Positions 8,417 through 16,109 of a stretch of 64,000 nucleotides of DNA are shown in pieces. Origin of the DNA: Pseudomonadota bacterium (GTDB lineage Bacteria; Pseudomonadota; Gammaproteobacteria; Steroidobacterales; Steroidobacteraceae). The stretch spans positions 1 to 64,000 of the forward strand of contig JAJYDK010000019.1 of the NCBI GenBank assembly GCA_021777555.1, written 5' to 3'. The position numbers and the translations under genes were made by a program. Under the pieces are notes generated by a model. That model searched no databases. It saw only the letters and a list, made by a program, of their open reading frames with translations, and had not been told where the DNA came from. The first letter of the stretch is position 1; each line of letters begins with the position of its first letter.

Positions 8417-9271
8417 ATGAATCGATTCCTGTGGGTCTTTTCTGCGGCGCTTGCGGGCCTGCTCGTCATGCACCCGGCGGCGGCCCGGACACGCCCTACG
8501 GTCATTCCGCTCGGCATGTATCTCGGTGTTCTGCCGTCTCTGGAGGTCCGGTTCGCTGGAGGCGAGCACACCATGCTGCTCGACACCGGGGGTGGCCTCA
8601 CCGTGGTGACGCCCGCCACGGCCGCCGCGCTCGGTTGCCATCCCTGGGGGCGGCTCACGGGCTTTCGCATGCGGGGCGACCGGGTGGATATGCGCCGCTG
8701 CGACCGGGTGACGTTGAGGGTCGAAGGCCGGGTCGTGCGCGTGCCCGAGGCGGGGGTGTGGGATTTTGGTAAAGCGCTGCCCCGGAATGCGCCACCGCTC
8801 GCCGGCTCGATCGCGCTCGATGCGTTCGCCCACCGGGCCGTGACGCTCGATCTGGCGAAGCGACGATTCATCATCGAGACGCGCTCGAGCCTTGCGGCGC
8901 GCCTGCGCCGCGAGCACGCGGTCGCGGTGCCCATGCGGTTCGAGCGCGAGGTGAATGGCGCTTCTCTGGTGCCTCTGCTCGGCATTGACACGCGGAAGGG
9001 GCGCGTATGGATGGAAATCGATTCGGGAAGCGACGGCGTTGTGATCGCCAATCGGCCTCTGGCGCACGCGCTCGGCCTCGAGCCGCAAGACAGCCGGCCG
9101 CAACAGTTGACCGCCTCGATTGGAGGGGGCCTGCGGCTGCGGGCGCCGGCTCGCCTGATGAATCTCATCATCGACGGTGATATCGGCGAGCCGGTGCTGC
9201 GCCGCTGGGTCATCACCGTGGATCTGGCTCACGGAAGGCTGTGGCTCGCGCCCGCGGCGGGCGCCCCTTGA
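8417..9271 (+). CDS. Secreted retropepsin-like aspartic protease family protein
   Basis: 284-residue protein with a clear Sec signal peptide (MNRFLWVFSAALAGLL, cleavage after an AAA/ARA region near residue 24). Two active-site-like motifs are seen, MLLDTGGGLT near residue 57 and MEIDSGSDGVV near residue 200, giving a two-lobed single-chain aspartic protease layout. The catalytic Asp-Thr/Ser-Gly triads are present in both lobes, so activity is possible; the substrate is unknown. It has the same architecture as the protein at 4818-5858, but the two are clearly diverged. It is transcribed in the same direction as the MocR gene, 106 bp downstream; whether they share a transcript is unclear. Confidence 0.75.
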   Translation: MNRFLWVFSAALAGLLVMHPAAARTRPTVIPLGMYLGVLPSLEVRFAGGEHTMLLDTGGGLTVVTPATAAALGCHPWGRLTGFRMRGDRVDMRRCDRVTLRVEGRVVRVPEAGVWDFGKALPRNAPPLAGSIALDAFAHRAVTLDLAKRRFIIETRSSLAARLRREHAVAVPMRFEREVNGASLVPLLGIDTRKGRVWMEIDSGSDGVVIANRPLAHALGLEPQDSRPQQLTASIGGGLRLRAPARLMNLIIDGDIGEPVLRRWVITVDLAHGRLWLAPAAGAP

Positions 9272-9288
9272 TGTCCTCCTCGGCCTGC

Positions 9289-9438
9289 TCAGGCCGCCGC
9301 TTTCGCGGCAAGGGCGAGGATTCCTTGCGCACGATGGCGACGTTCCGCCGCGAGTCTTGCCCGATGGCACTTGTACCGGAGCTGTGCTGCGAATGCGCTC
9401 CACGGCGCGTCGTAGACCGACTTGGCAAGTCCGGTCCG
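9289..9438 (-). pseudogene. Relic of an IS200/IS605-type TnpB (OrfB) gene
   Basis: Read on the minus strand this stretch encodes LAKSVYDAPWSAF followed by AAQLRYKC before a stop. That matches the conserved TnpB block in which LAKSI-DA-W--F precedes -QL-YKA. A neighbouring frame immediately upstream reads LNKRLMRELSAG, which could be an earlier piece of the same gene after a frameshift. Nothing else of TnpB, no zinc finger and no TnpA is found. It occupies most of the 306-bp gap between two genes and sits beside a damaged kinase gene. Confidence 0.5.
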
Positions 9439-9577
9439 ACCCAGCGCTGAGCTCGCGCATCAGGCGTTTGTTCAACCGCGGCCCAGATCCGCACGTGAGT
9501 GCGAGCCCCCGGATTGTTGCGGGACTCGGGGCCAGGGAGTCGTTGAACCGCGGCCACGATGCCGGAGGATGCCCGCC

Positions 9578-10270
9578 ATGCAGATAGATGCCGATCGTGA
9601 GGACGCGCATTGGGTGAGGGTCCGTCAGATCACCGCACTCGGGGAGCCGTTGCTCGAGCTGCAGCCGGCCGGGGGTGAGATCCGTCTCGCATTCGGCGGA
9701 GATGTCGCGAACTCCCTGGTGTGTCTCGCCCGGATACTCGGCGCGGGCGGCCCGGAGCGCTCGCTCGTCAGCGCCCTCGGGGACAGCGGCTATTCCGAGT
9801 GGCTGCGGGAGCGCCTGTGCCGTGAGGGCATCCGGCTCCGCGAGCCGCCGCTCGCGGGCGAGCCCGGCCTCTACGGACTGCCGCTCGACCCCGTGCGCCG
9901 GCCCGGCTTCTCGTACTGGCGCGCCGGATCGGCGGCGAGTGAGTTCCTGCGCTCGGCGGTCGCGCGCCGCCTCGGTGGTCACCGGGCCGAGTGTGTCATC
10001 CGGGGAGGCGCCGCGGGGTGTTGGGTGGGCTCGGGAGAGCGCTGGCGGCACATTCCCACCGTGCCGGTGCATGCGCTCGATACGGCCGGCGCCGGTGATT
10101 CACATCTCGCCGGCTATCTGGCCGCGCGGATCAGAGGGTGCGCGCGCGCCGAGTCCGCCGCCTACGCGAACCAGGTTGCCGCACTCATCGTCGGTCAGCG
10201 CGGCTCCGCGCCCCGCGAGGGGCTGACGTTTCCGCCGCTTCCCGCTCAGACGAGCGGCTCGACGTCGTGA
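9578..10270 (+). pseudogene. PfkB/KDG-kinase-like sugar kinase with large internal deletion
   Basis: 230 codons, against about 300-320 for 2-dehydro-3-deoxygluconokinase relatives. The N-terminal part (GGDVANSLVCLARILG, ALGDSGYSEW, then FSYWRAGSAASEFL) matches the ribokinase/KDG kinase fold. The C-terminus keeps the anion-hole and catalytic-base motif DTAGAGDSHLAG. Between them about 80-110 residues that carry the substrate-lid and central Rossmann strands are missing, the reading frame being kept. The ATG at 9578 has GGAGG nine bases upstream. Such a protein is unlikely to fold as an active kinase. Its 3' end overlaps the end of the convergent K+ channel gene by 25 bp. Confidence 0.6.
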
Positions 10271-11118
10271 AACTTCGTGTAATCGAGCCGATCGACGCCG
10301 TCCTCGCCCGGTGTCAGGATGTCCGCGAACTTATGCTGCCAGCGCAGCATCGAGATCGGGTACTCCTGTTGCGCGATCAGCGTCTGCTTGGTGGCTTCGT
10401 CGACGCCACTCAATGTCAGCAGCAGCAGGGCGTCCGAGGCTTCGAGCGAGCTGGCCGAGACGCCCGCGAGAGGGCTCGTCTCATCGATGGTGTGCATCAG
10501 CGTCCAGCCGAACAGGAAAATGGGTTGCTCGCTGCGGCGCAGGCGCAGATCGTGGATCCGGCGCAGGTGGTGGCCTTCGACGGTTCGCTCATCGCGGATC
10601 AGGCGCAGTTGCGCACGGGCTTCCATGACCACGTTCTGCCGTTCGTTCGCGGCGCGCAATACCAACGTGAGCTTGCCATCGAGCGGACGGATGACCGCAT
10701 GCCGGGCGAACAGGAACCGGGCGGTGGGCCTGGAGAAGCGCGCGAACATCATGCCCGCGATCACACCGAGGCTCATCATGCCGGTGAAGATCTCGAGTGA
10801 GGCCACGATGTGCGCGTACACGGTCCGCGGGTGCATGTCACCGTAGCCGACGGTGGCGAGCGTCTCGACGCTGAAGAAAAACCGGCCCCAGAAGCCCGGT
10901 GGATCGAGATGGGTGATGGCGCTGGGCTGCAGCGAGTAGGCCAGGCCGAACAGCAGATTGCACAGCACGAAGAAGGCGGCGAAGCTGGCAAAGAGCCTCG
11001 GCCAGCTCGTGGTCATGAACACGTGATACAGATCCCGCCAGCGCCGACGCGGCAGACCATGGAGCTGCACCTTGCGGCCCGAGGGCAGGGTGCGGGTGAG
11101 GGGGGGCTGCTTCATCAC
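10246..11118 (-). CDS. Inward-rectifier-type potassium channel (KirBac-like)
   Basis: 290 residues. A first membrane helix at about 40-62, the K+ selectivity filter TVGYGD at 89-94 and a second helix at about 104-126 are followed by a long C-terminal beta-rich cytoplasmic domain (KLTLVLRAANERQN through TLSGVDEATKQT), the arrangement of prokaryotic Kir channels. It should form a tetrameric K+ pore in the inner membrane, gated by the cytoplasmic domain; in the family, lipids and pH are typical modulators. It stands alone; the 3' end overlaps the kinase remnant on the other strand. The first two codons are both Met, and either could be used. Confidence 0.92.
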   Translation of the reverse strand: MMKQPPLTRTLPSGRKVQLHGLPRRRWRDLYHVFMTTSWPRLFASFAAFFVLCNLLFGLAYSLQPSAITHLDPPGFWGRFFFSVETLATVGYGDMHPRTVYAHIVASLEIFTGMMSLGVIAGMMFARFSRPTARFLFARHAVIRPLDGKLTLVLRAANERQNVVMEARAQLRLIRDERTVEGHHLRRIHDLRLRRSEQPIFLFGWTLMHTIDETSPLAGVSASSLEASDALLLLTLSGVDEATKQTLIAQQEYPISMLRWQHKFADILTPGEDGVDRLDYTKFHDVEPLV

Positions 11119-11449
11119 GGTGAGCAGTGTAGCGCGGAGCGGCGAGACCTCGCCTCATCGAGATCCCGCCGCTCCGTTGCGGCGGTGGTGGTCTACATCA
11201 TCGGCTTGCCGTTTTCCTGGGACCGGTCGCTCGTATCGATCCGGGAGCTCTGGCAGGGCGATCCGAAGGACGCCGAGCTCAGCGGGGCGCCGATCACGCT
11301 AGCCAGCGCCGCGCCCCGCTCGCCGGAGCGGGGGAATTCCTCGAGTGGGGGGGGGGGGATGCCCGCATCGGGCTCAGGTCTCGATCCGGCGAGTCGCGCG
11401 AGAGCGCTGACCGTACGCTCTGCCTCCCGTTTCACCCGAGGAGGATCCC
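11119..11449. other. 331-bp intergenic region with a G12 tract
   Basis: Lies between the divergent K+ channel and DUF1203 genes. No convincing coding sequence was recognised on either strand. It contains a run of 12 G at 11347-11358 and a small dyad AGAGCG / CGCTCT (11401-11406 and 11416-11421) about 30 bp ahead of the DUF1203 start, which could be an operator. Confidence 0.5.
11347..11358 (+). repeat. Homopolymer run of 12 G
   Basis: Twelve consecutive G in a noncoding, divergent-promoter position. It could vary in length by slippage or be an assembly artefact. Confidence 0.7.
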
Positions 11450-11917
11450 ATGGATTACCGCATCACTGGATTATCGCCAGAGCTCTTCGAGCCGTTCTTC
11501 GGACTTTCGGATGTTGAGCTCGCCTGGCATGGCGCGGCACGCGTTCTCGTCGATGAGAAGCCCGGATACCCCGATCGGATCGAGCTGCGAGATGCCGAGC
11601 CCGGGGAGAGCGTGCTGCTGGTGAACTTCACCCACCTGCCCGTGCAGGGTCCGTACCGCTCCTCTTACGCGGTGTACGTTCTCGAGGGCAGCCGAAGCCG
11701 TTACGACCGGGTCAACGAGATTCCCGAGGTGTTTCGTCCAAGGGTGCTCTCCCTCAGGGCGTTCGACCGCCGTGACATGCTCCGTGAGGCGGACCTCGCC
11801 CCGGGAACGGCGGCGGAAAGTCTGATCGAGCGGATGCTCGGACATCCGCACACCGCGTATATTCACGCGCACTACGCCAAGCCGGGTTGCTACGCCGCCC
11901 GGATCGAGCGGGCATAG
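11450..11917 (+). CDS. DUF1203 domain protein
   Basis: 155-residue cytoplasmic protein covering the whole DUF1203 family length. Recognisable family features are the N-terminal MDYRITGLSPELFEPFF, the central LLVNFTHLPVQGPYRSSYAVYV and the C-terminal HPHTAYIHAHYAKPGCY. No biochemical function is known for the family; the His-rich C-terminal strand suggests possible ligand or metal binding. The start has an excellent ribosome site (GAGGAGGATCCC before ATG). It appears monocistronic, the next gene being on the opposite strand. Confidence 0.85.
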   Translation: MDYRITGLSPELFEPFFGLSDVELAWHGAARVLVDEKPGYPDRIELRDAEPGESVLLVNFTHLPVQGPYRSSYAVYVLEGSRSRYDRVNEIPEVFRPRVLSLRAFDRRDMLREADLAPGTAAESLIERMLGHPHTAYIHAHYAKPGCYAARIERA

Positions 11918-12000
11918 GTTGGAGCGTGAAATGACAGGGAGGGGCCGGCCTCGCGGGACGCGGGGGGCGGGCACGGTAGCGGGGCTCGGTGGACGACGGC

Positions 12001-12678
12001 TCAGGGGCGGCCACCGATCTCATCGATGTGGCGCAGCAGGTCCGCCGGGTCCTCGTAGACGCGGATCGCGCCCGATCGCTCGAGCTCATCCTGACCGTAT
12101 CCGCCCGAGAGCAGACCGACTCCCAGACCGTGCGCACGGCGCGCCGCGAGCATGTCCCAGATGCTGTCGCCCACGATGGCGGCGGAATGGATATCGACGC
12201 CGAGCCGCCGGGCGGCGGCGAGAAACAGATCCGGGTCGGGCTTGGCGTGACGCACCTGGTCGCGAGTGACCACGACGGTCTGCGCAGGGTCGACTCCGAG
12301 GGCATCGAGATTGTATTTCGCAGAGTCCATCCAGCCGCTGGTCGCAATCGCCCAGGGAATGCCGGCATTGGTGAGGTAGGCCAGCAACTGCTTCGCACCG
12401 GGGAGCGGGCGCACCCATTGGACGAGTCGGGCGTAGGCTTCGGCATGGTGGCGCTTGAGCGTCTCGAGCAGCTCGCCCGTGATGTCCGCAGAGACCTCGC
12501 GCAGCAGCATTTCCGTGAACAAGCCGCCGCTCATGCCGATGCGCCGGTGGATGCGCCACACCGACAGCTCGATCCCCGCGGCGTCCAGTGCCTGCTGCCA
12601 GGCGAGCACATGCTGGTACACGCTGTCGACCAGCGTGCCGTCGAGATCGAACAGGAAGCTGACATCGGTGCGGCTCAT
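12001..12678 (-). CDS. HAD-superfamily (subfamily IA) phosphatase
   Basis: 225 residues from the ATG at 12678, which has AGGAGG five bases upstream. The HAD motifs are complete: motif I FDLDGTLVDS, motif II around AIATSG, motif III Lys in KPDPDLF, and motif IV VGDSIWDMLAARRA. A cap domain lies between motifs I and II, as in phosphoglycolate phosphatase and beta-phosphoglucomutase relatives. It probably dephosphorylates a small metabolite in the cytoplasm; the substrate cannot be told from sequence. No obvious partner lies beside it, and the upstream region on the other strand is gene debris. Confidence 0.9.
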   Translation of the reverse strand: MSRTDVSFLFDLDGTLVDSVYQHVLAWQQALDAAGIELSVWRIHRRIGMSGGLFTEMLLREVSADITGELLETLKRHHAEAYARLVQWVRPLPGAKQLLAYLTNAGIPWAIATSGWMDSAKYNLDALGVDPAQTVVVTRDQVRHAKPDPDLFLAAARRLGVDIHSAAIVGDSIWDMLAARRAHGLGVGLLSGGYGQDELERSGAIRVYEDPADLLRHIDEIGGRP

Positions 12679-12791
12679 GGAATCCTCCTGTCGCACGGCT
12701 GGAAAGCGGAGGCCGATTATCCTCCGCCATGCTTGCGAGGCAGGATTGACATCGATAGCATGGCATCGATGTCAATCGCCTGCACGGTGCG

Positions 12792-12911
12792 GTGCGCCCG
12801 AGGCCACCGGGTGAGGACGGGTACCTGTTCGTGTACGGCCACGATAACCGCAAGGCGCTCGAGGAGTACGCCCACCTCTGCGGCCCCGTTCCGATGATTC
12901 CGCGCTACGCG
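12792..12911 (+). pseudogene. Fragment of a GH31 alpha-glucosidase/alpha-xylosidase
   Basis: Forty codons read GEDGYLFVYGHDNRKAL, then CGPVPMIPRYAL. This is the segment of GH31 enzymes just before the catalytic barrel (consensus DLYVFGYGHDYKAAL, then GP-PLLPRYALG). Nothing follows in frame: the typical G-W-SR continuation is lost. A second short open stretch in another frame (to a stop at 13063-13065) encodes RRYGERHLENEIRRLG and GGHVEAIVRGMM, which I do not recognise. The whole 12679-13081 gap therefore looks like decayed genes. Confidence 0.45.
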
Positions 12912-13081
12912 CTTGCAAGCTTTCCGCCGCTACGGCGAGCGGCATCTCGAGAACGAAATCAGGCGTCTCGGGGCCGCCGGCGGTCATGTCGAGGCGATCG
13001 TCCGGGGCATGATGAGCGCAGAGCGGTCCGCGAGGGTGGTCATGGCCTGCGGGACGGCGCAATGACCAGGCCCATTGACGC

Positions 13082-15496
13082 TCAATTGCGCGCCAATTCC
13101 TTCTCGAGCGCGAGCACGTTGAGCGTCGTCTTGATGATCACATCCGGATTCAGGCTGATCGAGTCGATGCCGAGCCGCACGAGCTCCGCGGCGAGCTCCG
13201 GGTAATCGGACGGCGCCTGGCCGCAGATGCCCACGTGGCGGCCATTTCGCCGGCTCCCCTCGATGGCGAGTTTCAACATGCGCCGCACGCCGGGGTCGCG
13301 CTCGTCGAATTCGAAGGCGACCAGGGCCGAATCGCGGTCCACTCCGAGGGTGAGCTGGGTGAGATCGTTCGAGCCGATCGAGAAGCCGTCGAATATGCGG
13401 CTGAATTCGTCGATCAACAGCACGTTGTTCGGGATCTCGCACATCACGTAGATCTCAAGCCCCTCCTTGCCGCGCGTGAGGCCGAGCTCCTCCATGCGCG
13501 CCACCACCGCCTTGCCTTCGTCCAGGCGCCGGCAGAAGGGGATCATGAGCTTGATGTTGCGCAGGCCGAGGACTTCACGCGCGCGCTTCATCGCGGCGCA
13601 CTCGAGTGCAAAGCCCTCCGCGTACGCGGGATGCGTGTAACGCGAGGCGCCGCGGAAGCCGAGCATCGGGTTGTCTTCTTTCGGCTCGAACCATCGTCCC
13701 CCGAGCAGGCCCGCATACTCATTGGTCTTGAAGTCCGACATGCGAACGATGACGGGCTTGGGATAAAACGCCGCCGCGATCGTGCCGATGCCCTCGGCGA
13801 GGCGCTCTACGAAGAAATCCGCCGGCCGCGCGTAGCCGCGAGTGAGCTGCGCGAGCGCCCGGCGCTCGCTCTCCTCGCCGAGCCGCTCGGGGTGCAGCAG
13901 CGCCATCGGATGCGCCTTGATGTATTCGGTGACGATGAACTCCATGCGCGCGAGCCCCACGCCGTCGTTCGGCAGGAAGCTCTCCCTGAAGGCAAGCTCG
14001 GGGTTGGCGAGGATCAGCATGATTTTCGTGCGCGGCCGCTCGATCTGCGCCAGGTCGGTGCGGCGTACTTCGAAGGGCAACTTGCCGGGATACACCTTGC
14101 CAGTCTCGCCCTCGGCGCAGGAGACCGTGATGAGCGCTCCGCTCGTGAGCCGCTCGGTCGCATTCTCGGTCCCGACGATCGCGGGAATGCCGAACTCGCG
14201 CGCGACGATCGCGGCGTGGCAGGTGCGGCCACCCCGGTTGGTGACGATGGCCGCGGCCTGGCGCATGATGGGCTCCCAGTCGGGGGTCGTGCTGTCGGTC
14301 ACGAGCACCTCCCCGGATTGAAACTGTCCGATCTGGGCGCTGTTGGCGATGATGCGCGCCGTGCCCGTGGCGATGCGATTGCCGACCGCGCGCCCGCTCG
14401 TGAGCGGAGTGACGTCGGTCTCGATCAGGTATTCCTCGAGCACGGTGCCGGTCTTGCGCGAGGCGCTGGTTTCGGGCCGCGCCTGCACGACGTAGAGCTT
14501 GCCGTCGATCCCGTCTTTCGCCCACTCGATGTCCATGGGGACCGGCTGGCCCGAGCGGTCGCTGTAATGGCGCTCGATGTCGATCGCGTAGCCGGCGAGG
14601 GCAAGCGCATCCGCATCGCCCACGCAGAAGCGTTCCCGCTCGACCTGCGGCGTCGGAACGTTGCGAGTCGCCTCGCGAGTGCCCCCTTCGGCATAGACCA
14701 TCTTGAGCTTCTTGCTGCCCATCGCCCGACGCAGCACCGCGCGGTGCCCCTGCGCGAAGGTCGGCTTGAACACCACGAACTCATCCGGCTCGACCGCGCC
14801 CTGCACGATGTTCTCGCCGAGCCCGTAGCTGCCGGTGATGAGTACGATGTCGCGAAATCCGCTCTCGGTGTCGATCGTGAACATGACCCCGCTCGAGGCG
14901 AGATCCGAGCGCACCATCTTCTGGATTCCGATCGAGAGGGCGACCTTGAAGTGGTCGAAACCGTTGTCGACCCGATAATGGATCGCGCGATCGGTGAACA
15001 GACTCGCGAAGCAGCGTTTGCAGGCGTCGAGAAGCTTCTCCTCGCCGCGCACATTGAGGAAGGAGTCCTGCTGGCCGGCGAAACTTGCGGTCGGCAGGTC
15101 TTCGGCGGTCGCGGAGCTGCGCACCGCGAGGCTGAGCGGCGGGCCGTACTCGAGCCGCAGGTCCGAGTAGGCGCGCAGGATCTCGCGCTTCAGAGACTCC
15201 GGAAGTCCCGCGCCGTAGACGATTTCGCGGCAGGCGTGGCCGCGGCGCGCCAGATCATTCGTATCATCGATCCGCAGGCCCGCGAGCGCCTCGCGCAGCC
15301 GCCCCCAGGCATTGGCCTCATCGAGCACGGCGCGGTAGGCGTCCGCGGTGATGGCGAATCCGTTGGGAATCAGAATGCCGCGGGGCCGCAGCGCGTGATA
15401 CATCTCCCCGAGGGAGGCGGTCTTGCCTCCCACCAGTCCCACATCCGAAGCGCTGATCTCATCGAAGGAGCGGATGTAGCGTCTCTGAGCTCGCAT
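13082..15496 (-). CDS. ppsA: Phosphoenolpyruvate synthase
   Basis: 804-residue enzyme that makes PEP from pyruvate, ATP and water, the gluconeogenic entry step. The N-terminal ATP-grasp-like domain shows VGGKTASLGEM and RSSATAEDLPTASFAGQQ. The swivelling phosphohistidine domain has GGRTCHAAIVARE near residue 420, and the C-terminal PEP/pyruvate barrel has the CGQAPSDYPEL region and SIGSNDLTQL. Length matches E. coli PpsA (about 790). An OsmC-family gene lies 45 bp upstream in the same direction and may be cotranscribed. The pyruvate:ferredoxin oxidoreductase genes diverge from this pair, which places both directions of pyruvate metabolism in one locus. Confidence 0.95.
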   Translation of the reverse strand: MRAQRRYIRSFDEISASDVGLVGGKTASLGEMYHALRPRGILIPNGFAITADAYRAVLDEANAWGRLREALAGLRIDDTNDLARRGHACREIVYGAGLPESLKREILRAYSDLRLEYGPPLSLAVRSSATAEDLPTASFAGQQDSFLNVRGEEKLLDACKRCFASLFTDRAIHYRVDNGFDHFKVALSIGIQKMVRSDLASSGVMFTIDTESGFRDIVLITGSYGLGENIVQGAVEPDEFVVFKPTFAQGHRAVLRRAMGSKKLKMVYAEGGTREATRNVPTPQVERERFCVGDADALALAGYAIDIERHYSDRSGQPVPMDIEWAKDGIDGKLYVVQARPETSASRKTGTVLEEYLIETDVTPLTSGRAVGNRIATGTARIIANSAQIGQFQSGEVLVTDSTTPDWEPIMRQAAAIVTNRGGRTCHAAIVAREFGIPAIVGTENATERLTSGALITVSCAEGETGKVYPGKLPFEVRRTDLAQIERPRTKIMLILANPELAFRESFLPNDGVGLARMEFIVTEYIKAHPMALLHPERLGEESERRALAQLTRGYARPADFFVERLAEGIGTIAAAFYPKPVIVRMSDFKTNEYAGLLGGRWFEPKEDNPMLGFRGASRYTHPAYAEGFALECAAMKRAREVLGLRNIKLMIPFCRRLDEGKAVVARMEELGLTRGKEGLEIYVMCEIPNNVLLIDEFSRIFDGFSIGSNDLTQLTLGVDRDSALVAFEFDERDPGVRRMLKLAIEGSRRNGRHVGICGQAPSDYPELAAELVRLGIDSISLNPDVIIKTTLNVLALEKELARN

Positions 15497-15541
15497 CGTG
15501 GGCTCTCCTTACCGTGGCCCGGAAGGGGGTCGTGGCGCCCG

Positions 15542-16000
15542 TCACGCCAACTGCGTCTCGGGCTCGCGGGAGATGATCACTTCGATTTGCAGCGTGCGCA
15601 GTCCGCGCAGCGAGTTGGCCACGGGGCAGTCACGCTCGGCCTTCTCGAGCAGTCGCCGCGCCCGCTCCTCGCTCGCCCCCGCGGGGATGGTGAGCCGCGC
15701 AATCGTCGCGAAACGGCTGAATTGCGTGATGCCGTCGATGCGATTGAGCTCACCCTCGGTGTGGCACTCGAGCTCGTTCCATTTGAAGTGCGAGGCGCTC
15801 GCCATCGCGCGGAAGGTGAGGACGATGCAGTCCGCGATGGTCGCGGTGAGCAGCGCCTCCGGGCCCCACAGGCCGCCCGGTCCGTCGAATTCCGGTGGCG
15901 CCGCCGTGGGGAGGGATGCAAGGGACGGGGCGGCGAGGGTCACGGCGCCCTCGGGCCGGCCCGAAGCGGACGCCAGATAGCGATGCGGGTAGGGTTTCAT
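15542..16000 (-). CDS. OsmC family peroxiredoxin-like protein
   Basis: 152 residues. The two family cysteines are visible in context, TATIADCIVLTFRAMA and ERDCPVANSL, with the LWGPEALLTATIADC helix typical of OsmC/YhfA members. Proteins of this fold reduce organic hydroperoxides through the cysteine pair; the SPEC-like second-site context and long loop suggest the YhfA-like branch rather than Ohr, but this is uncertain. It precedes ppsA by 45 bp on the same strand and is divergent from the GltD-like/NifJ operon, where protection of oxygen-sensitive iron-sulfur enzymes would make sense. Confidence 0.85.
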   Translation of the reverse strand: MKPYPHRYLASASGRPEGAVTLAAPSLASLPTAAPPEFDGPGGLWGPEALLTATIADCIVLTFRAMASASHFKWNELECHTEGELNRIDGITQFSRFATIARLTIPAGASEERARRLLEKAERDCPVANSLRGLRTLQIEVIISREPETQLA

Positions 16001-16109
16001 GGAATGACGCTACTCGGATGGCGCCCATCGGAATATCCGCACTACTGCATACGGAGGATAGGTAGATCTGCGGACGACGGCGAGAGCCCTCGAGTTCTAG
16101 GTTTGATGA

